Shown here piece after piece: positions 1 through 8,350 of a stretch of 50,984 nucleotides of DNA. Every line of letters begins with the position of its first letter. The first letter of the stretch is position 1. The translations under genes and the position numbers were made by a program. Source of the stretch: JACKII01 sp041687435 (GTDB taxonomy: Bacteria; Pseudomonadota; Alphaproteobacteria; Bin95); assembly GCA_041687435.1 (NCBI GenBank), contig JAWLBX010000025.1, forward strand, positions 1 to 50,984. The letters run 5' to 3'. The notes under the pieces are model-generated. The model searched no databases. It saw only the letters and a program-made list of their open reading frames with translations, and was not told the DNA's origin.

Positions 1-243
1 CCCGTGGAGCTCGACCAAACCCGCGTCGGGCGCCTCAGCCGCATGGATGCCTTGCAAGGTCAGCAAATGGCGAAGGCAAATGACACCCGCCGCAGCCAGG
101 AACTGCAGAAGATCGCCGCAGCCTTGCGCCGGTTCGATGACGATACCTATGGCCTCTGCCTGCGCTGTGGCGACGAGATTGCGGAAGGCCGTCTGCGGGC
201 CGACCCGGCGACGCCGCTTTGTTTTTCCTGCGCCAACGGCTGA
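1..243 (+). CDS. DksA/TraR-family C4 zinc-finger protein, 5'-truncated
   Basis: This reading frame is open to the first base of the window. The first visible GTG (base 4) encodes a segment, VELDQTRVGRLSRMDA, that lies well inside related proteins, so the true start is probably upstream and about 25-30 N-terminal residues are missing. The C-terminal half has a C4 zinc finger (CLRCGDEI and CFSCANG). The family binds the RNA polymerase secondary channel to modulate transcription. This is a short member without the long DksA coiled coil, so the specific role is not known. It ends directly against the convergent stop of the CHAD-SixA gene at base 244, with no room for a separate terminator. Confidence 0.85.
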   Translation, partial: PVELDQTRVGRLSRMDALQGQQMAKANDTRRSQELQKIAAALRRFDDDTYGLCLRCGDEIAEGRLRADPATPLCFSCANG

Positions 244-1602
244 TTACGGCCGTTTCGGCCGTCGGAATGTCCGGAGACGGGCCCCGCCCAGCGTAAGGTC
301 TCGCCAATCACCCTCGAATTGCAGCACGGCCGCCGTTCCCGTCGCAAATTTCTCCCCGGGTAGGGTTGCCAACTCTGCGGCCAAATCCTCCAATCCGGGA
401 TTGTGGCCAATGACCAACAGGGTCGCGACATCGGGCGACGTCTCCGCGATCAGCGCCCGATAATGGCTGGATTCCGCCAGATAAGCCCTCGCGTCAAACC
501 GAACCGGCAGCGACTCCGGCAGCAGGGGTGCCAGATAGCCCCATGTCTCCACGGTCCGGCGTGCCGGGGAACAGATTACGGCATCGGCCGGCCATTTTTT
601 GGCGATCCATGCCGCCATGGCAGGCGCAACCTTGTGGCCCCTCGGCGCGAGCGGCCGCTCGATATCGGCAAGGGCCGTCCCGTCCCTATCGGACTTGGCA
701 TGCCGCCAGAGCACAAGGGTGCGTTGCATCGGTGGTGCAATCCTTCCGGTCAACTCGCGATAAGCCATCAGCGAGCCAGCCTCCCGAAACGGCGCCAGCG
801 CAGCCATTGCGGCCACTCGGCGCGCCGGTTCCTCGGCCGCCAATGCTTCCAGATAGGGGCGGGCTTCCTCGAAACCGGAAAGCAGCCCGGTGTGCGCCGT
901 CAGATCCTGGTACAGACCCAAACCATCCTGCGCGCGCTTCAACCGCGGCAGCAACGCCTTGACCGCGGCTGACGGGTAAAGATTACGGAAGAACTCCAAC
1001 AGATAGCGAAACTGCTTGCCGTCCTTGCGCAAGGCGTGCAGCATTTCTGGCGGCGAGTCCGGTGCTAGGTTTTGGGCATCCGTAACGAACCGTTCCGCCG
1101 CCGCCAGCAGGGCCGCGTCGGCAACCCTCCGAAAGGCTGGGCCTGCTGGCTCCATTTCGACCAAGTCCGCCCGCCAGCGCTTGCAGAAACGCGTAAACCG
1201 CTCGGACTGAAGGGTGGCGGCGAGGTTGGTCCATTCGCGCTGCCGCTCTGCCTGCAAGGCGGCCTGCAAATCCGTGGAAAACTGACGGGCATCACCCGCC
1301 AGCAAGACATCGAGGTCGCGCACCGGCGTTGTGATCTTGCCAAGCCAGCGCAACTCCTTCTTGCCGTGCTTCGCCACCTTCGCCGGCAAGTAAACACCCG
1401 TCGCCTTGAGCAAAGCGCGGGACTGGCGCACGGCGATGCGCAGCTTGTGCAGGTCTGCCGGGTTCTTGTCGGCCAGCACCAGCGGCGCCTTTTTTTCGAT
1501 CACGGACAGGCCGCGGCACAGCAGGCCGGCTATCGCCTGCGCCGCTGGCACCCGGTCAGGTTCATTAGCGGCAGGAGTATCGGAAACGCCAAGGTTCTTC
1601 AC
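244..1602 (-). CDS. CHAD domain-SixA-like histidine phosphatase fusion
   Basis: The protein has two domains. The first roughly 280 residues form a CHAD domain, a helical domain rich in conserved His, Arg and Lys (for example DLHKLRIAVRQSRALLK) that is known to bind polyphosphate. The last roughly 160 residues form an RHG-type phosphatase with LVLWRHAKSD, CSPARRTVET and IGHNPGLED, matching SixA-type phosphohistidine phosphatases. The frame is open further upstream, but that part looks non-coding. I chose the GTG at 1602 (452 aa) because a GGGAG lies about 11 bases upstream and the sequence becomes protein-like there. The fusion suggests phosphatase activity tied to polyphosphate, which is inference. 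It is convergent with the DksA-like gene. Confidence 0.82.
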   Translation of the reverse strand: MKNLGVSDTPAANEPDRVPAAQAIAGLLCRGLSVIEKKAPLVLADKNPADLHKLRIAVRQSRALLKATGVYLPAKVAKHGKKELRWLGKITTPVRDLDVLLAGDARQFSTDLQAALQAERQREWTNLAATLQSERFTRFCKRWRADLVEMEPAGPAFRRVADAALLAAAERFVTDAQNLAPDSPPEMLHALRKDGKQFRYLLEFFRNLYPSAAVKALLPRLKRAQDGLGLYQDLTAHTGLLSGFEEARPYLEALAAEEPARRVAAMAALAPFREAGSLMAYRELTGRIAPPMQRTLVLWRHAKSDRDGTALADIERPLAPRGHKVAPAMAAWIAKKWPADAVICSPARRTVETWGYLAPLLPESLPVRFDARAYLAESSHYRALIAETSPDVATLLVIGHNPGLEDLAAELATLPGEKFATGTAAVLQFEGDWRDLTLGGARLRTFRRPKRP

Positions 1603-2073
1603 GTCAGCATCGCTCCCAGGCAATAGCCCGCTTTCAACTACGATATATAGATATAGGCACGTTGCATCCCCGCCGCTATGGTGCCCGCTTCCCGCCGGCC
1701 GGTAGCCGAACGCTTTTTGCTGCGATGATAGCCCTGCTCTCTCTCCTGCCCTGCGCCGTGGTCGTTGCAGCCGTTCTGGGCTTGCGCCGCAGCGGGCTGA
1801 TCGCTGGACGCAATGAGATGGGTCATAGCAGCCACGTAGATCGACCCGCCCCAGCCTGCCATCGTGATAGCGCCGGCGTCGCAGCATCGTCCTTGGCCTG
1901 ATCGGCATGAGTCTGATGCCATAGAGGCATCTTTCGGTCGCTGCCCTGCTGGCGGCCTTGCCCGACAGAACCCAGGCGGACGAACGTGAAGCATTGCGCC
2001 GCGGCCTGCAGCTCGCGGCCGCATGGATGGCGATAATGATCGCCAGCGGCTGGGTCCAGGTGGCTCTCGCCCG
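1603..2073. other. Intergenic region with no convincing gene
   Basis: These 471 bases lie between the likely start of the CHAD-SixA gene and the stop of the SDR gene. Both minus-strand and plus-strand frames are open in places, but none has a recognisable domain or a good ribosome binding site. It should hold the promoter of the CHAD-SixA gene. A weak plus-strand candidate for a decayed small membrane ORF is listed separately. Confidence 0.5.
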
Positions 2074-2077
2074 TTAG
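1871..2077 (+). pseudogene. Possible remnant of a small membrane ORF with an in-frame stop
   Basis: In one plus-strand frame, a short Arg-rich and hydrophobic stretch (RRSIVLGLIGMSLMP) is followed by an amber stop at 1922-1924. The same frame then resumes as a helical, hydrophobic sequence ending LQLAAAWMAIMIASGW... before a TAG at 2075-2077, which overlaps the end of the SDR gene. No family is recognised and no ribosome binding site decides a start. It could equally be chance openness in GC-rich DNA. Confidence 0.15.
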
Positions 2078-2817
2078 ACGTGCTGGCCCCCGTTGATATG
2101 CACCTCCGCCCCGTTAACGTAGGATGCAGGTGCGGTGCAAAGGAAGTAGATCGTCGCCGCCACCTCCTCCGGCTTACCGAGGCGTTTGAGAGGGATTTCC
2201 TTCTCTACGATCTCTTCCGTGCCGGGCGACAGGATCGAGGTATCGATCTCCCCCGGCGCAATTGCGTTTACCCGCACACCGAACGGCCCGAACTCCCAAG
2301 CCATTTCCCGCGTCAGCGATGCCAGCGCCGCCTTGGACGTGGCATAGGCTGACCCGGCAAAGGGGTGGACGCGCATACCGGCGATCGAGGTCACGTTGAT
2401 CACGGCGCCCTTGGCCTTCGCCAACTCCCCGATCAGGCCGCGGACCAGAAGCGCGGTCGAGAAGAAATTGACATTGAACACCTGTTCCCACACCGCCCGC
2501 TCGGTCGCCATTATCCCCATGCGCGCAACGCCTTCGGCTTTGGGCGAGATTGCGGCGTTGTTGACCATCGCATCCAGCATGCCGTCGCCCAGACGCGAGC
2601 GGATGTCCGCAATCGCATCGGGCAGGTTATCCAGATCCGACAGATCCAGCTGGATATGGTTGTCCGCGCCGCCATCCCACGGGCAATCCTCGCTGAAACC
2701 CTGTCGGGATACGGTGAGCACGCGCCAACCGGCAGCGCTGAAGCGCTTTACCGTGGCATGGCCGATGCCGCGGCTGGCACCGGTCAAGAGTAGGGTTCGT
2801 TGGCGATTGTCGGACAT
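2074..2817 (-). CDS. SDR family NAD(P)-dependent oxidoreductase
   Basis: This is a classical short-chain dehydrogenase/reductase of 247 aa. It has the Rossmann motif TGASRGIG at residues 12-19, the NNAA motif at 86-89, and the catalytic Ser144, Tyr158 and Lys162 (YATSK). The C-terminal substrate loop and the terminal NGAEVHINGGQ are typical. Such enzymes oxidise alcohols or reduce ketones, and the substrate cannot be told from sequence. An AGGAAAGG lies about 11 bases before the ATG. The gene stands alone between the non-coding gap and the hydratase/EF-G pair on the same strand. Confidence 0.9.
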   Translation of the reverse strand: MSDNRQRTLLLTGASRGIGHATVKRFSAAGWRVLTVSRQGFSEDCPWDGGADNHIQLDLSDLDNLPDAIADIRSRLGDGMLDAMVNNAAISPKAEGVARMGIMATERAVWEQVFNVNFFSTALLVRGLIGELAKAKGAVINVTSIAGMRVHPFAGSAYATSKAALASLTREMAWEFGPFGVRVNAIAPGEIDTSILSPGTEEIVEKEIPLKRLGKPEEVAATIYFLCTAPASYVNGAEVHINGGQHV

Positions 2818-2945
2818 GTCTCAGCCAGCCTTTCCTGAGCAAGGCGCACACCTTAGCAGAAAATGCCGTCAGCAACCGGCCTCTATCGTAAAAAGTCTTT
2901 TAGGACGCAGAGCGGGTCGAAACCGGTCGCCCCGCGCAAGCTTTA

Positions 2946-2975
2946 GCGGGGGTTCGGAAACACACGAACCCCCGC
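2946..2975 (-). terminator. GC-rich hairpin after the hydratase gene
   Basis: A perfect 11-bp stem (GCGGGGGTTCG with CGAACCCCCGC) has an 8-base loop and sits just past the stop of the hydratase gene. It is well placed to end that transcript, but the strand leaving the hairpin lacks a clear U tract, so it may be Rho-assisted or an RNA 3'-end protector. Confidence 0.55.
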
Positions 2976-2981
2976 GCTGCC

Positions 2982-3764
2982 TCAAGAAAACGTCGCCGTC
3001 ACCTTGCCGAGCGGGCCAAAATCCGCTTCCGCCACACACGGGCTCGGACACTGGATCACGCCGGTGGCGGAGCCGGTGGTCACGAACTGGCCTTTTTCCA
3101 GGGTAATGCCCCTGGACGACAGGAAGTTGGCGAACCAAGTCAGCGCCTCCAGCGGATGGCCCATCATCGCCGCACCCTTGCCGCGCCCCTTCTCCTCGCC
3201 GGAGAAGGTCAGCACCACCTCGGTATCGGCGCAATCCTTGCTTTGCCAATCCGGAAATTCGTGGCCGATAACGAAACGGCCCGTGCCGCCGTGATCGGAT
3301 ACCGAACCGAGCGCGCCAAGCGAGTGGTTGTCGCCCAGCCGCCGCTCCGGAATCTCGAAGCCAACGATCAGTGAGCCGACCGCGGCCTCCACCTCGGCGC
3401 GGGTGTAGGGCTCTTTGCGTGGCGGCAGGTCCGCGGCCATGCGGAAGGCGTATTCGCTTTCGACAATCGGCCCCAGCATATCCGCATGCTTATAGGTCAC
3501 GCCGTTCTGGTCGATCATGTCGGCCGTCAGGAAGCCGACAAAGGGGCCGGACAGCCCCATCGCCTTCTGCGCTGCCGACGCGGTGGCGCCGATCTTCCAG
3601 CCGACCACCGGCTTGGTGTTGGCAGCATAGATCGCGGACCAGATCGCGCCTGCCTCCGCCTCTGTCTTGGGTTTCAACGCATCCGGAAGATCTGCCTCAC
3701 GCCGGCGGGCGGCATTGGCATCCATCAGGAACTGGGCGGCTTCTTGGATCTGGTTTGGCGTCAT
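2982..3764 (-). CDS. 2-keto-4-pentenoate hydratase / fumarylacetoacetate hydrolase-like protein
   Basis: The protein is 260 aa and matches the hydratase/decarboxylase branch of the FAH superfamily (MhpD/HpaH-like). Visible family features are VGWKIGATASAAQ at about residues 54-66, a GPFVGFL segment, and VESEYAFRMAADLP around 101-114, whose Glu102 and Glu104 are likely metal ligands. These enzymes add water to 2-oxopent-4-enoates made by meta-cleavage of aromatic rings. The ATG at 3764 shares one base with the TGA of the upstream EF-G-like gene (TGATG), so the two are probably translationally coupled. A longer upstream frame is open but lies inside the EF-G-like gene and was rejected as the start. 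Confidence 0.85.
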   Translation of the reverse strand: MTPNQIQEAAQFLMDANAARRREADLPDALKPKTEAEAGAIWSAIYAANTKPVVGWKIGATASAAQKAMGLSGPFVGFLTADMIDQNGVTYKHADMLGPIVESEYAFRMAADLPPRKEPYTRAEVEAAVGSLIVGFEIPERRLGDNHSLGALGSVSDHGGTGRFVIGHEFPDWQSKDCADTEVVLTFSGEEKGRGKGAAMMGHPLEALTWFANFLSSRGITLEKGQFVTTGSATGVIQCPSPCVAEADFGPLGKVTATFS

Positions 3765-5812
3765 CAGGCGTTCTCCTGCCGGGCTTTTACGATATCGTCT
3801 GCCAGCCGGCCGGAGAGTTCCTGCAAGTGGTCGAACCGCCATTCAAAACTGCCGACGCCCATGGTGAGCGACCGCAGTTCGACAATCATGTCGCGGATTT
3901 CCGCCTGGGGCATGTGCGCTTCGACCCGGTCCCATCCAGACCAGCCTTCGCGTGCATCATAGCCCAAAATCTGCCCGCGTCTGCCTGACAAGAGGCGTTG
4001 AACCGCCGCAGTCGCGCTGGCCGGCGTGTACACCGTGACATGAACGATGGGTTCCAGCAGCACCGGCTTGCACTTCGGCATCGCCTCCTGCATCGCCAGC
4101 CGGCCGGCGGTTTTGAACGCCTGTTCCGAACTGTCGACGGAGTGGTATTTGCCGTCCGTCAGCGTCACCGCAACGTCGACCACGGGAAAACCAAGCGGGC
4201 CGCGGTAAAGGTATTCTCGCACACCTGCCTCCACCGCCGGGATATACTGTTTCGGCACGGCACCGCCGACAACCGTATTGGAGAACCGGAACCCCTCTCC
4301 CCGCCCAAGCGGCGCGACAGTAATGTTGACGTCGCCGAACTGCCCATGCCCGCCGGACTGTCGCTTGAAACGGGCGTGCTGATCCGTACTCGCCTGGATG
4401 GTCTCGCGGTACGGGGTCGCGATTGGCGCGGTCGTAACAGCAACGCCGAATCGGTTCTTCAGCCTGTCCAGTGCAATTGCCAATTGCTGTTCGCCCTGGC
4501 CGCGCAGCACCAGTTGCTGCATTTCCGCATCCTGTTCCGCAACCAATGAACAATCTTCCTCGCCCAGCTTGTGCAGCGCGCCGGTCAGCTTTACCTCGTC
4601 CTGGCGGTTTTCCGCGTGCAGCGCCACCGCGTAGCTCGACGGCGGCGGCACGGGCCAACCCTCTAGCATCGAACGTCCATCATCGGCGCGCAGGGTCTCG
4701 CCGGCCATCAGGCTCTCAACCCTGCCGATGGCGATGACCTGCCCGGCTTCTGCCTGGGGCCGTTTCGCGGTTTTGTCACCCTGTATGCCCAGCAGCGTGC
4801 CCAATTTTTCGCCGCCCAGCACATCGCCTTCTTTGACCGTTCCGGCCAACACACGGCCAATGGAAAGCTTGCCGGCATGGCCTGCGTGCAAGGTCTTGAA
4901 TACCTGTACCGCCGCCGGACCTTCCGGGTCGCAGCCGAGCCGCTGCGCCACCAGCGCCGGGCCCGGCGTGTCGTGCCGCAGGGCTTTGAGAAGCCGCCGC
5001 ACGCCGTGATCCTTTTCACCCGCACCAATCATTACCGGCACCACCAGATCCTGGCCAACATCGGTGCTCAGATAACTGTAAATCTCCCGTTTGGCTGGAA
5101 CCTGGTCCTCCAGCAACTGTTCCAGCAAGGCGTCGTCAAAATCCGCCAGTGCCTCCAGCATTTCCTGCCGCGACTCCTCCTTGCGGTCGAGGAATTCCTC
5201 CGGGATGGAAATCAACTCGGACGCTTGCCCGGCCTGATAGCGATAGGCGCGCTCGCTGATTAGATCGACATAGCCGGTAACATGCTCCCCCTCCCGTATC
5301 GGCACCTGACGCAGCACGAGAGGACGGGCAGAAACTGCCTGATAGGCCGCCATCACGTCGCGCACCCGCATCTCGGTCGTATCCATCTTGTTGATGAACA
5401 GCATGTGCGGAATGGCGTGCTCGTCGAGGAAATGCAGCAGCGGCGCGATGGTGAGCGCGCGCTCCGGCAGCGGTTCGCACACGACCACGGCGATATCGGC
5501 GGCCATGCATGCGGCTTTGGCTTCCTGGGCCAGTTCGATAGAGCCCGGGCAATCCAGAATGGTCCAGCGTTCGCCCAAATAACCCGTTTCTGCGACGCTC
5601 ACCTCGGTGCTCATGGAGCGCGCACGCGCTTCGGCGCTGCTATCACCGACCGTGTTGCCATCTTTCACCGAACCCTTGCGATCAATGGCGCCGGTGATAT
5701 GCAACATACTCTCCATCAACGATGTCTTGCCGGAGAGATAGGGGCCAACGAGAACAGCGCAGCGAGGCGGTCTGATGCCGTTGGCGGTTCCGGTGTCATT
5801 GATGTCAGGCAT
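3764..5812 (-). CDS. EF-G-like translational GTPase paralogue
   Basis: This 682-aa protein has the EF-G layout: an N-terminal GTPase domain, domain II (GRVLAGTVKEGDVL), domain III, domain IV (KRQSGGHGQFGDVNI) and a C-terminal domain V. The GTPase motifs are G1 GPYLSGKT (residues 23-30), G3 DCPG (87-90) and G4 NKMD (141-144). Canonical EF-G has DTPGH, whose His activates water for GTP hydrolysis, but here the next residue is Ser. The P-loop also lacks the usual AHIDAGKTT form. It is therefore a divergent paralogue and probably not the housekeeping fusA. The ATG at 5812 was chosen because a GGGAG lies about 10 bases before it; an upstream in-frame start at 5854 is less likely. Coupling to a hydratase gene is not functionally explained. 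Confidence 0.85.
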   Translation of the reverse strand: MPDINDTGTANGIRPPRCAVLVGPYLSGKTSLMESMLHITGAIDRKGSVKDGNTVGDSSAEARARSMSTEVSVAETGYLGERWTILDCPGSIELAQEAKAACMAADIAVVVCEPLPERALTIAPLLHFLDEHAIPHMLFINKMDTTEMRVRDVMAAYQAVSARPLVLRQVPIREGEHVTGYVDLISERAYRYQAGQASELISIPEEFLDRKEESRQEMLEALADFDDALLEQLLEDQVPAKREIYSYLSTDVGQDLVVPVMIGAGEKDHGVRRLLKALRHDTPGPALVAQRLGCDPEGPAAVQVFKTLHAGHAGKLSIGRVLAGTVKEGDVLGGEKLGTLLGIQGDKTAKRPQAEAGQVIAIGRVESLMAGETLRADDGRSMLEGWPVPPPSSYAVALHAENRQDEVKLTGALHKLGEEDCSLVAEQDAEMQQLVLRGQGEQQLAIALDRLKNRFGVAVTTAPIATPYRETIQASTDQHARFKRQSGGHGQFGDVNITVAPLGRGEGFRFSNTVVGGAVPKQYIPAVEAGVREYLYRGPLGFPVVDVAVTLTDGKYHSVDSSEQAFKTAGRLAMQEAMPKCKPVLLEPIVHVTVYTPASATAAVQRLLSGRRGQILGYDAREGWSGWDRVEAHMPQAEIRDMIVELRSLTMGVGSFEWRFDHLQELSGRLADDIVKARQENA

Positions 5813-6065
5813 AGGCGCAGGCTCCCGGTTCGAGCATTGCCGGCGCGTCTCCAAGCCTGACCATCAAGGCGCTGGACCGCGCCGCTAATCGTATGCTGCG
5901 ATAGTCTGGCGCGGCTGCGCAACGAAAATGTTTCAAACGCGAGAGACTGAAAACACCGCCGGCAACTATCCTGGTGCTGCGCAAGGCGATTGCCAGCAAG
6001 CAGCGGCAGCAATACTCTTGGCCGAATACTCTACGCGTCAATCTGAAAAATAAGGAACGCCCGCC

Positions 6066-7259
6066 ATGACCGACGCCGAACCCCGCCTGCCCCTTTCGCG
6101 TTTCAAGGTTCTGGACATTACCCGCGCGCGAGCAGGACCGACGGCGGTGCGCCATCTGGCCGATTGGGGGGCGCAGGTCATCCGGATCGAGCAGCCAGTT
6201 GGCACCGGTAACGACGATGCCGCCGCCGGCTCTCGTCACGGGTTCGACTTCCAGAACCTGCACCGCAACAAGCGCGCCATGACGCTGGACCTGAAGAGCG
6301 AGGCCGGCATGGCGATCTTCATGGAATTGGTGAAGGAAGCCGATGTCATCCTGGAAAACATGCGCTCCCAGGTGAAATTCCGGCTCGGCATCGACTACGA
6401 GTCCGTGCGCAAGGTGAACCCCGGCATTGTCTACGGCTCGATCAGCGGTTTCGGCCAGGATGGCCCTTACGGCCCCCGTCCCGGCGTCGACCAGATCGCG
6501 CAGGGCATGGGCGGGCTGATGTCGATTACAGGCCTGCCGGGCCAAGGGCCGGTCAGAGTCGGCATTCCAATCGCCGACCTAACGGCGGGCGGCTTCCTGG
6601 CCCAAGGCGTGCTGATCGCGCTGCTCGACCGGGAAGTGACGGGCGTCGGCCGCTGGGTCACGACCTCGCTCTTGGAAGCGCAGATCGCCATGCTGGATTT
6701 CCAGGCCGCGCGCTGGCTGATCGCCGGCGAGGTGCCGCAGCAGGCCGGCAACGATCACCCGACCGGCATTCCGACCGGTCTGTTCCCGACCAAGGACGAC
6801 ATGGTGAACATCGCCGCTTCCGGCCAAAGCCTGTGGGAACGCTTCTGCAAGGCGTCCGGCATGGAATGGCTGATGACCGACGAGCGTTTCCGTAGCCGCG
6901 ACGACCGCTCGCGCAACCGGCACGAATTGAACGCGCTGATTGCCGAGACCACCAAAACCCAGACTACCGCCTATTGGGTGGAAACACTGAACGAGGCCGG
7001 CGTACCTTGCGGTCCCGTCAACACCATCGACCGGACCTTCGCCGACCCGCAGGTCCAACACCTGCGCATGGCGCGCCCGATGCGGCACCCGGATCTGGGC
7101 GAGGTCAAAGTGGTGGCCCAGCCGAACAATATCTCCGGCTATGAGAAGGATATCCGCATTCCCACACCGGACCTGGGTCAGCAAACGGACGAACTGTTGC
7201 GCGAGATGGGCAAGACCGACGCTGAAATCGCCAACCTGCGCCAAGCCGGCGTGATTTGA
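6066..7259 (+). CDS. CaiB/BaiF family III CoA transferase
   Basis: The 397-aa protein matches family III CoA transferases, which move CoA between carboxylic acids (formyl-CoA/oxalate, carnitine, succinyl and related types). Visible features are FKVLDITRARAGPTAVRHLADWGAQVIRIE-type N-terminal motifs, NLHRNKRAMTLDLK, and the likely catalytic Asp142 in PGVDQIAQ. The C-terminal part has the small domain typical of the fold (AGVPCGPVNTIDR). The exact acid pair cannot be predicted. AAGGAA lies before the ATG. Neighbouring amidohydrolase and SDR genes suggest a small catabolic locus, which is inference. Confidence 0.92.
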   Translation: MTDAEPRLPLSRFKVLDITRARAGPTAVRHLADWGAQVIRIEQPVGTGNDDAAAGSRHGFDFQNLHRNKRAMTLDLKSEAGMAIFMELVKEADVILENMRSQVKFRLGIDYESVRKVNPGIVYGSISGFGQDGPYGPRPGVDQIAQGMGGLMSITGLPGQGPVRVGIPIADLTAGGFLAQGVLIALLDREVTGVGRWVTTSLLEAQIAMLDFQAARWLIAGEVPQQAGNDHPTGIPTGLFPTKDDMVNIAASGQSLWERFCKASGMEWLMTDERFRSRDDRSRNRHELNALIAETTKTQTTAYWVETLNEAGVPCGPVNTIDRTFADPQVQHLRMARPMRHPDLGEVKVVAQPNNISGYEKDIRIPTPDLGQQTDELLREMGKTDAEIANLRQAGVI

Positions 7260-7267
7260 GACGGTTG

Positions 7268-7289
7268 GGAGCCGGCAACGGCCGGCTCC
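7268..7289. terminator. Bidirectional hairpin between convergent genes
   Basis: A perfect 9-bp stem (GGAGCCGGC with GCCGGCTCC) and a 4-base loop lie between the stop of the CoA transferase and the stop of the convergent amidohydrolase. It could end both transcripts, but no strong T tract follows on either strand. Confidence 0.5.
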
Positions 7290-7297
7290 TTCCCGGC

Positions 7298-8251
7298 TTA
7301 TGTCAGCCGGTAAACCCGCGCGGCCGTATCGTGATACAGCGCAGCCTTTTCCGCGGCCGAATAGTTCGCCGTCAACCGCTTGAACGAGTTCCAAAGGACG
7401 TTGTAGCTGCACGCCACCTTGTCGACAGGAAAATTGCTTTCGAACATGCAGCGCTCGACTCCGAAAATGTCGATAGTGTGCTCGTAATAGCGCCGCGTGC
7501 GCTCCATCAACTCTTCGGATGACGGCGGCTTGGGCTTGTCATGCCAACCAAAGCCGTTGACCTCCATCACCAGCCCACCCAGTTTCTCCATGACATTCGG
7601 ACATTCCGCCAGCGGGCCGATGTTCTTGCGCCACGCCGCAAACACCTCGTCCTCCTTGCCCGCATAGGGACCGACGCCGATCGGGCCGCCAAAATGGTCC
7701 AGGATGATGGTCGTGTCCGGGAATGCCCTGGCCAGGTCGACAAGATCCGGAATCTGGGTGTGGAAACACCATGCCTCAAAGGTCAGATTGCGCGGGGCCA
7801 AATGCTTGAATCCGGCCCGGAAGGTTGGGTCCAGATACATTTTCGGCGGCGGATTGGTGCGGTGATTGTCAACGTCCGGCGACGCATCCCAGGTAGCGCC
7901 GACACGAATGCCGCGGAACCGGCCGTTGCCAGCCGCGATGCGGGTTTTGCCGTAAAGGCCAGAGGCCGCCATCGCCGCGATGCCGTTGACGAACTCTGTC
8001 TCGCCAACACATCGCAAATGTTCCGGCCCATCCTGCCGGAACATCGCGCCGCACTCAATGAACACCGTTGAGACGATGTTATGGCCGCTGCTGACATCTG
8101 CCACCATCTCGTCGGTCAGATAGCGCTGCTGCACATAGTGCGCGCCACGCGCATCCCACAGATGATGGTGTGGGTCGATGATTGGCAGGTCGGGCTCCAC
8201 CGTTTCTTCCGGGGCAAGGTCGAGCCAGGCGGCATTTTTCGAGGGCTGCAT
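7298..8251 (-). CDS. Amidohydrolase 2 family metal-dependent hydrolase
   Basis: This 317-aa TIM-barrel protein belongs to the amidohydrolase 2 group, which includes 2-pyrone-4,6-dicarboxylate lactonase and related lactonases and decarboxylases. DPHHHLWD (residues 26-33) supplies the first metal-binding histidines, and TTIILDHFGGP is the conserved barrel strand further on. A C-terminal CMFESNFPVDK segment carries the usual late acidic residue region. AAAGGAAA lies before the ATG. It is convergent with the CoA transferase and divergent from the following SDR. The substrate is unknown; a lactone or a short cyclic acid is plausible. Confidence 0.87.
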   Translation of the reverse strand: MQPSKNAAWLDLAPEETVEPDLPIIDPHHHLWDARGAHYVQQRYLTDEMVADVSSGHNIVSTVFIECGAMFRQDGPEHLRCVGETEFVNGIAAMAASGLYGKTRIAAGNGRFRGIRVGATWDASPDVDNHRTNPPPKMYLDPTFRAGFKHLAPRNLTFEAWCFHTQIPDLVDLARAFPDTTIILDHFGGPIGVGPYAGKEDEVFAAWRKNIGPLAECPNVMEKLGGLVMEVNGFGWHDKPKPPSSEELMERTRRYYEHTIDIFGVERCMFESNFPVDKVACSYNVLWNSFKRLTANYSAAEKAALYHDTAARVYRLT

Positions 8252-8350
8252 TGGGGCGTTTCCTTTTCTTGACGGTGCAGCGATCCTATTCCGAAACCCT
8301 GCGCACGCCTATAGCATGAGCCCATCCCTTTCTAAGGCGGAGCACCGACC

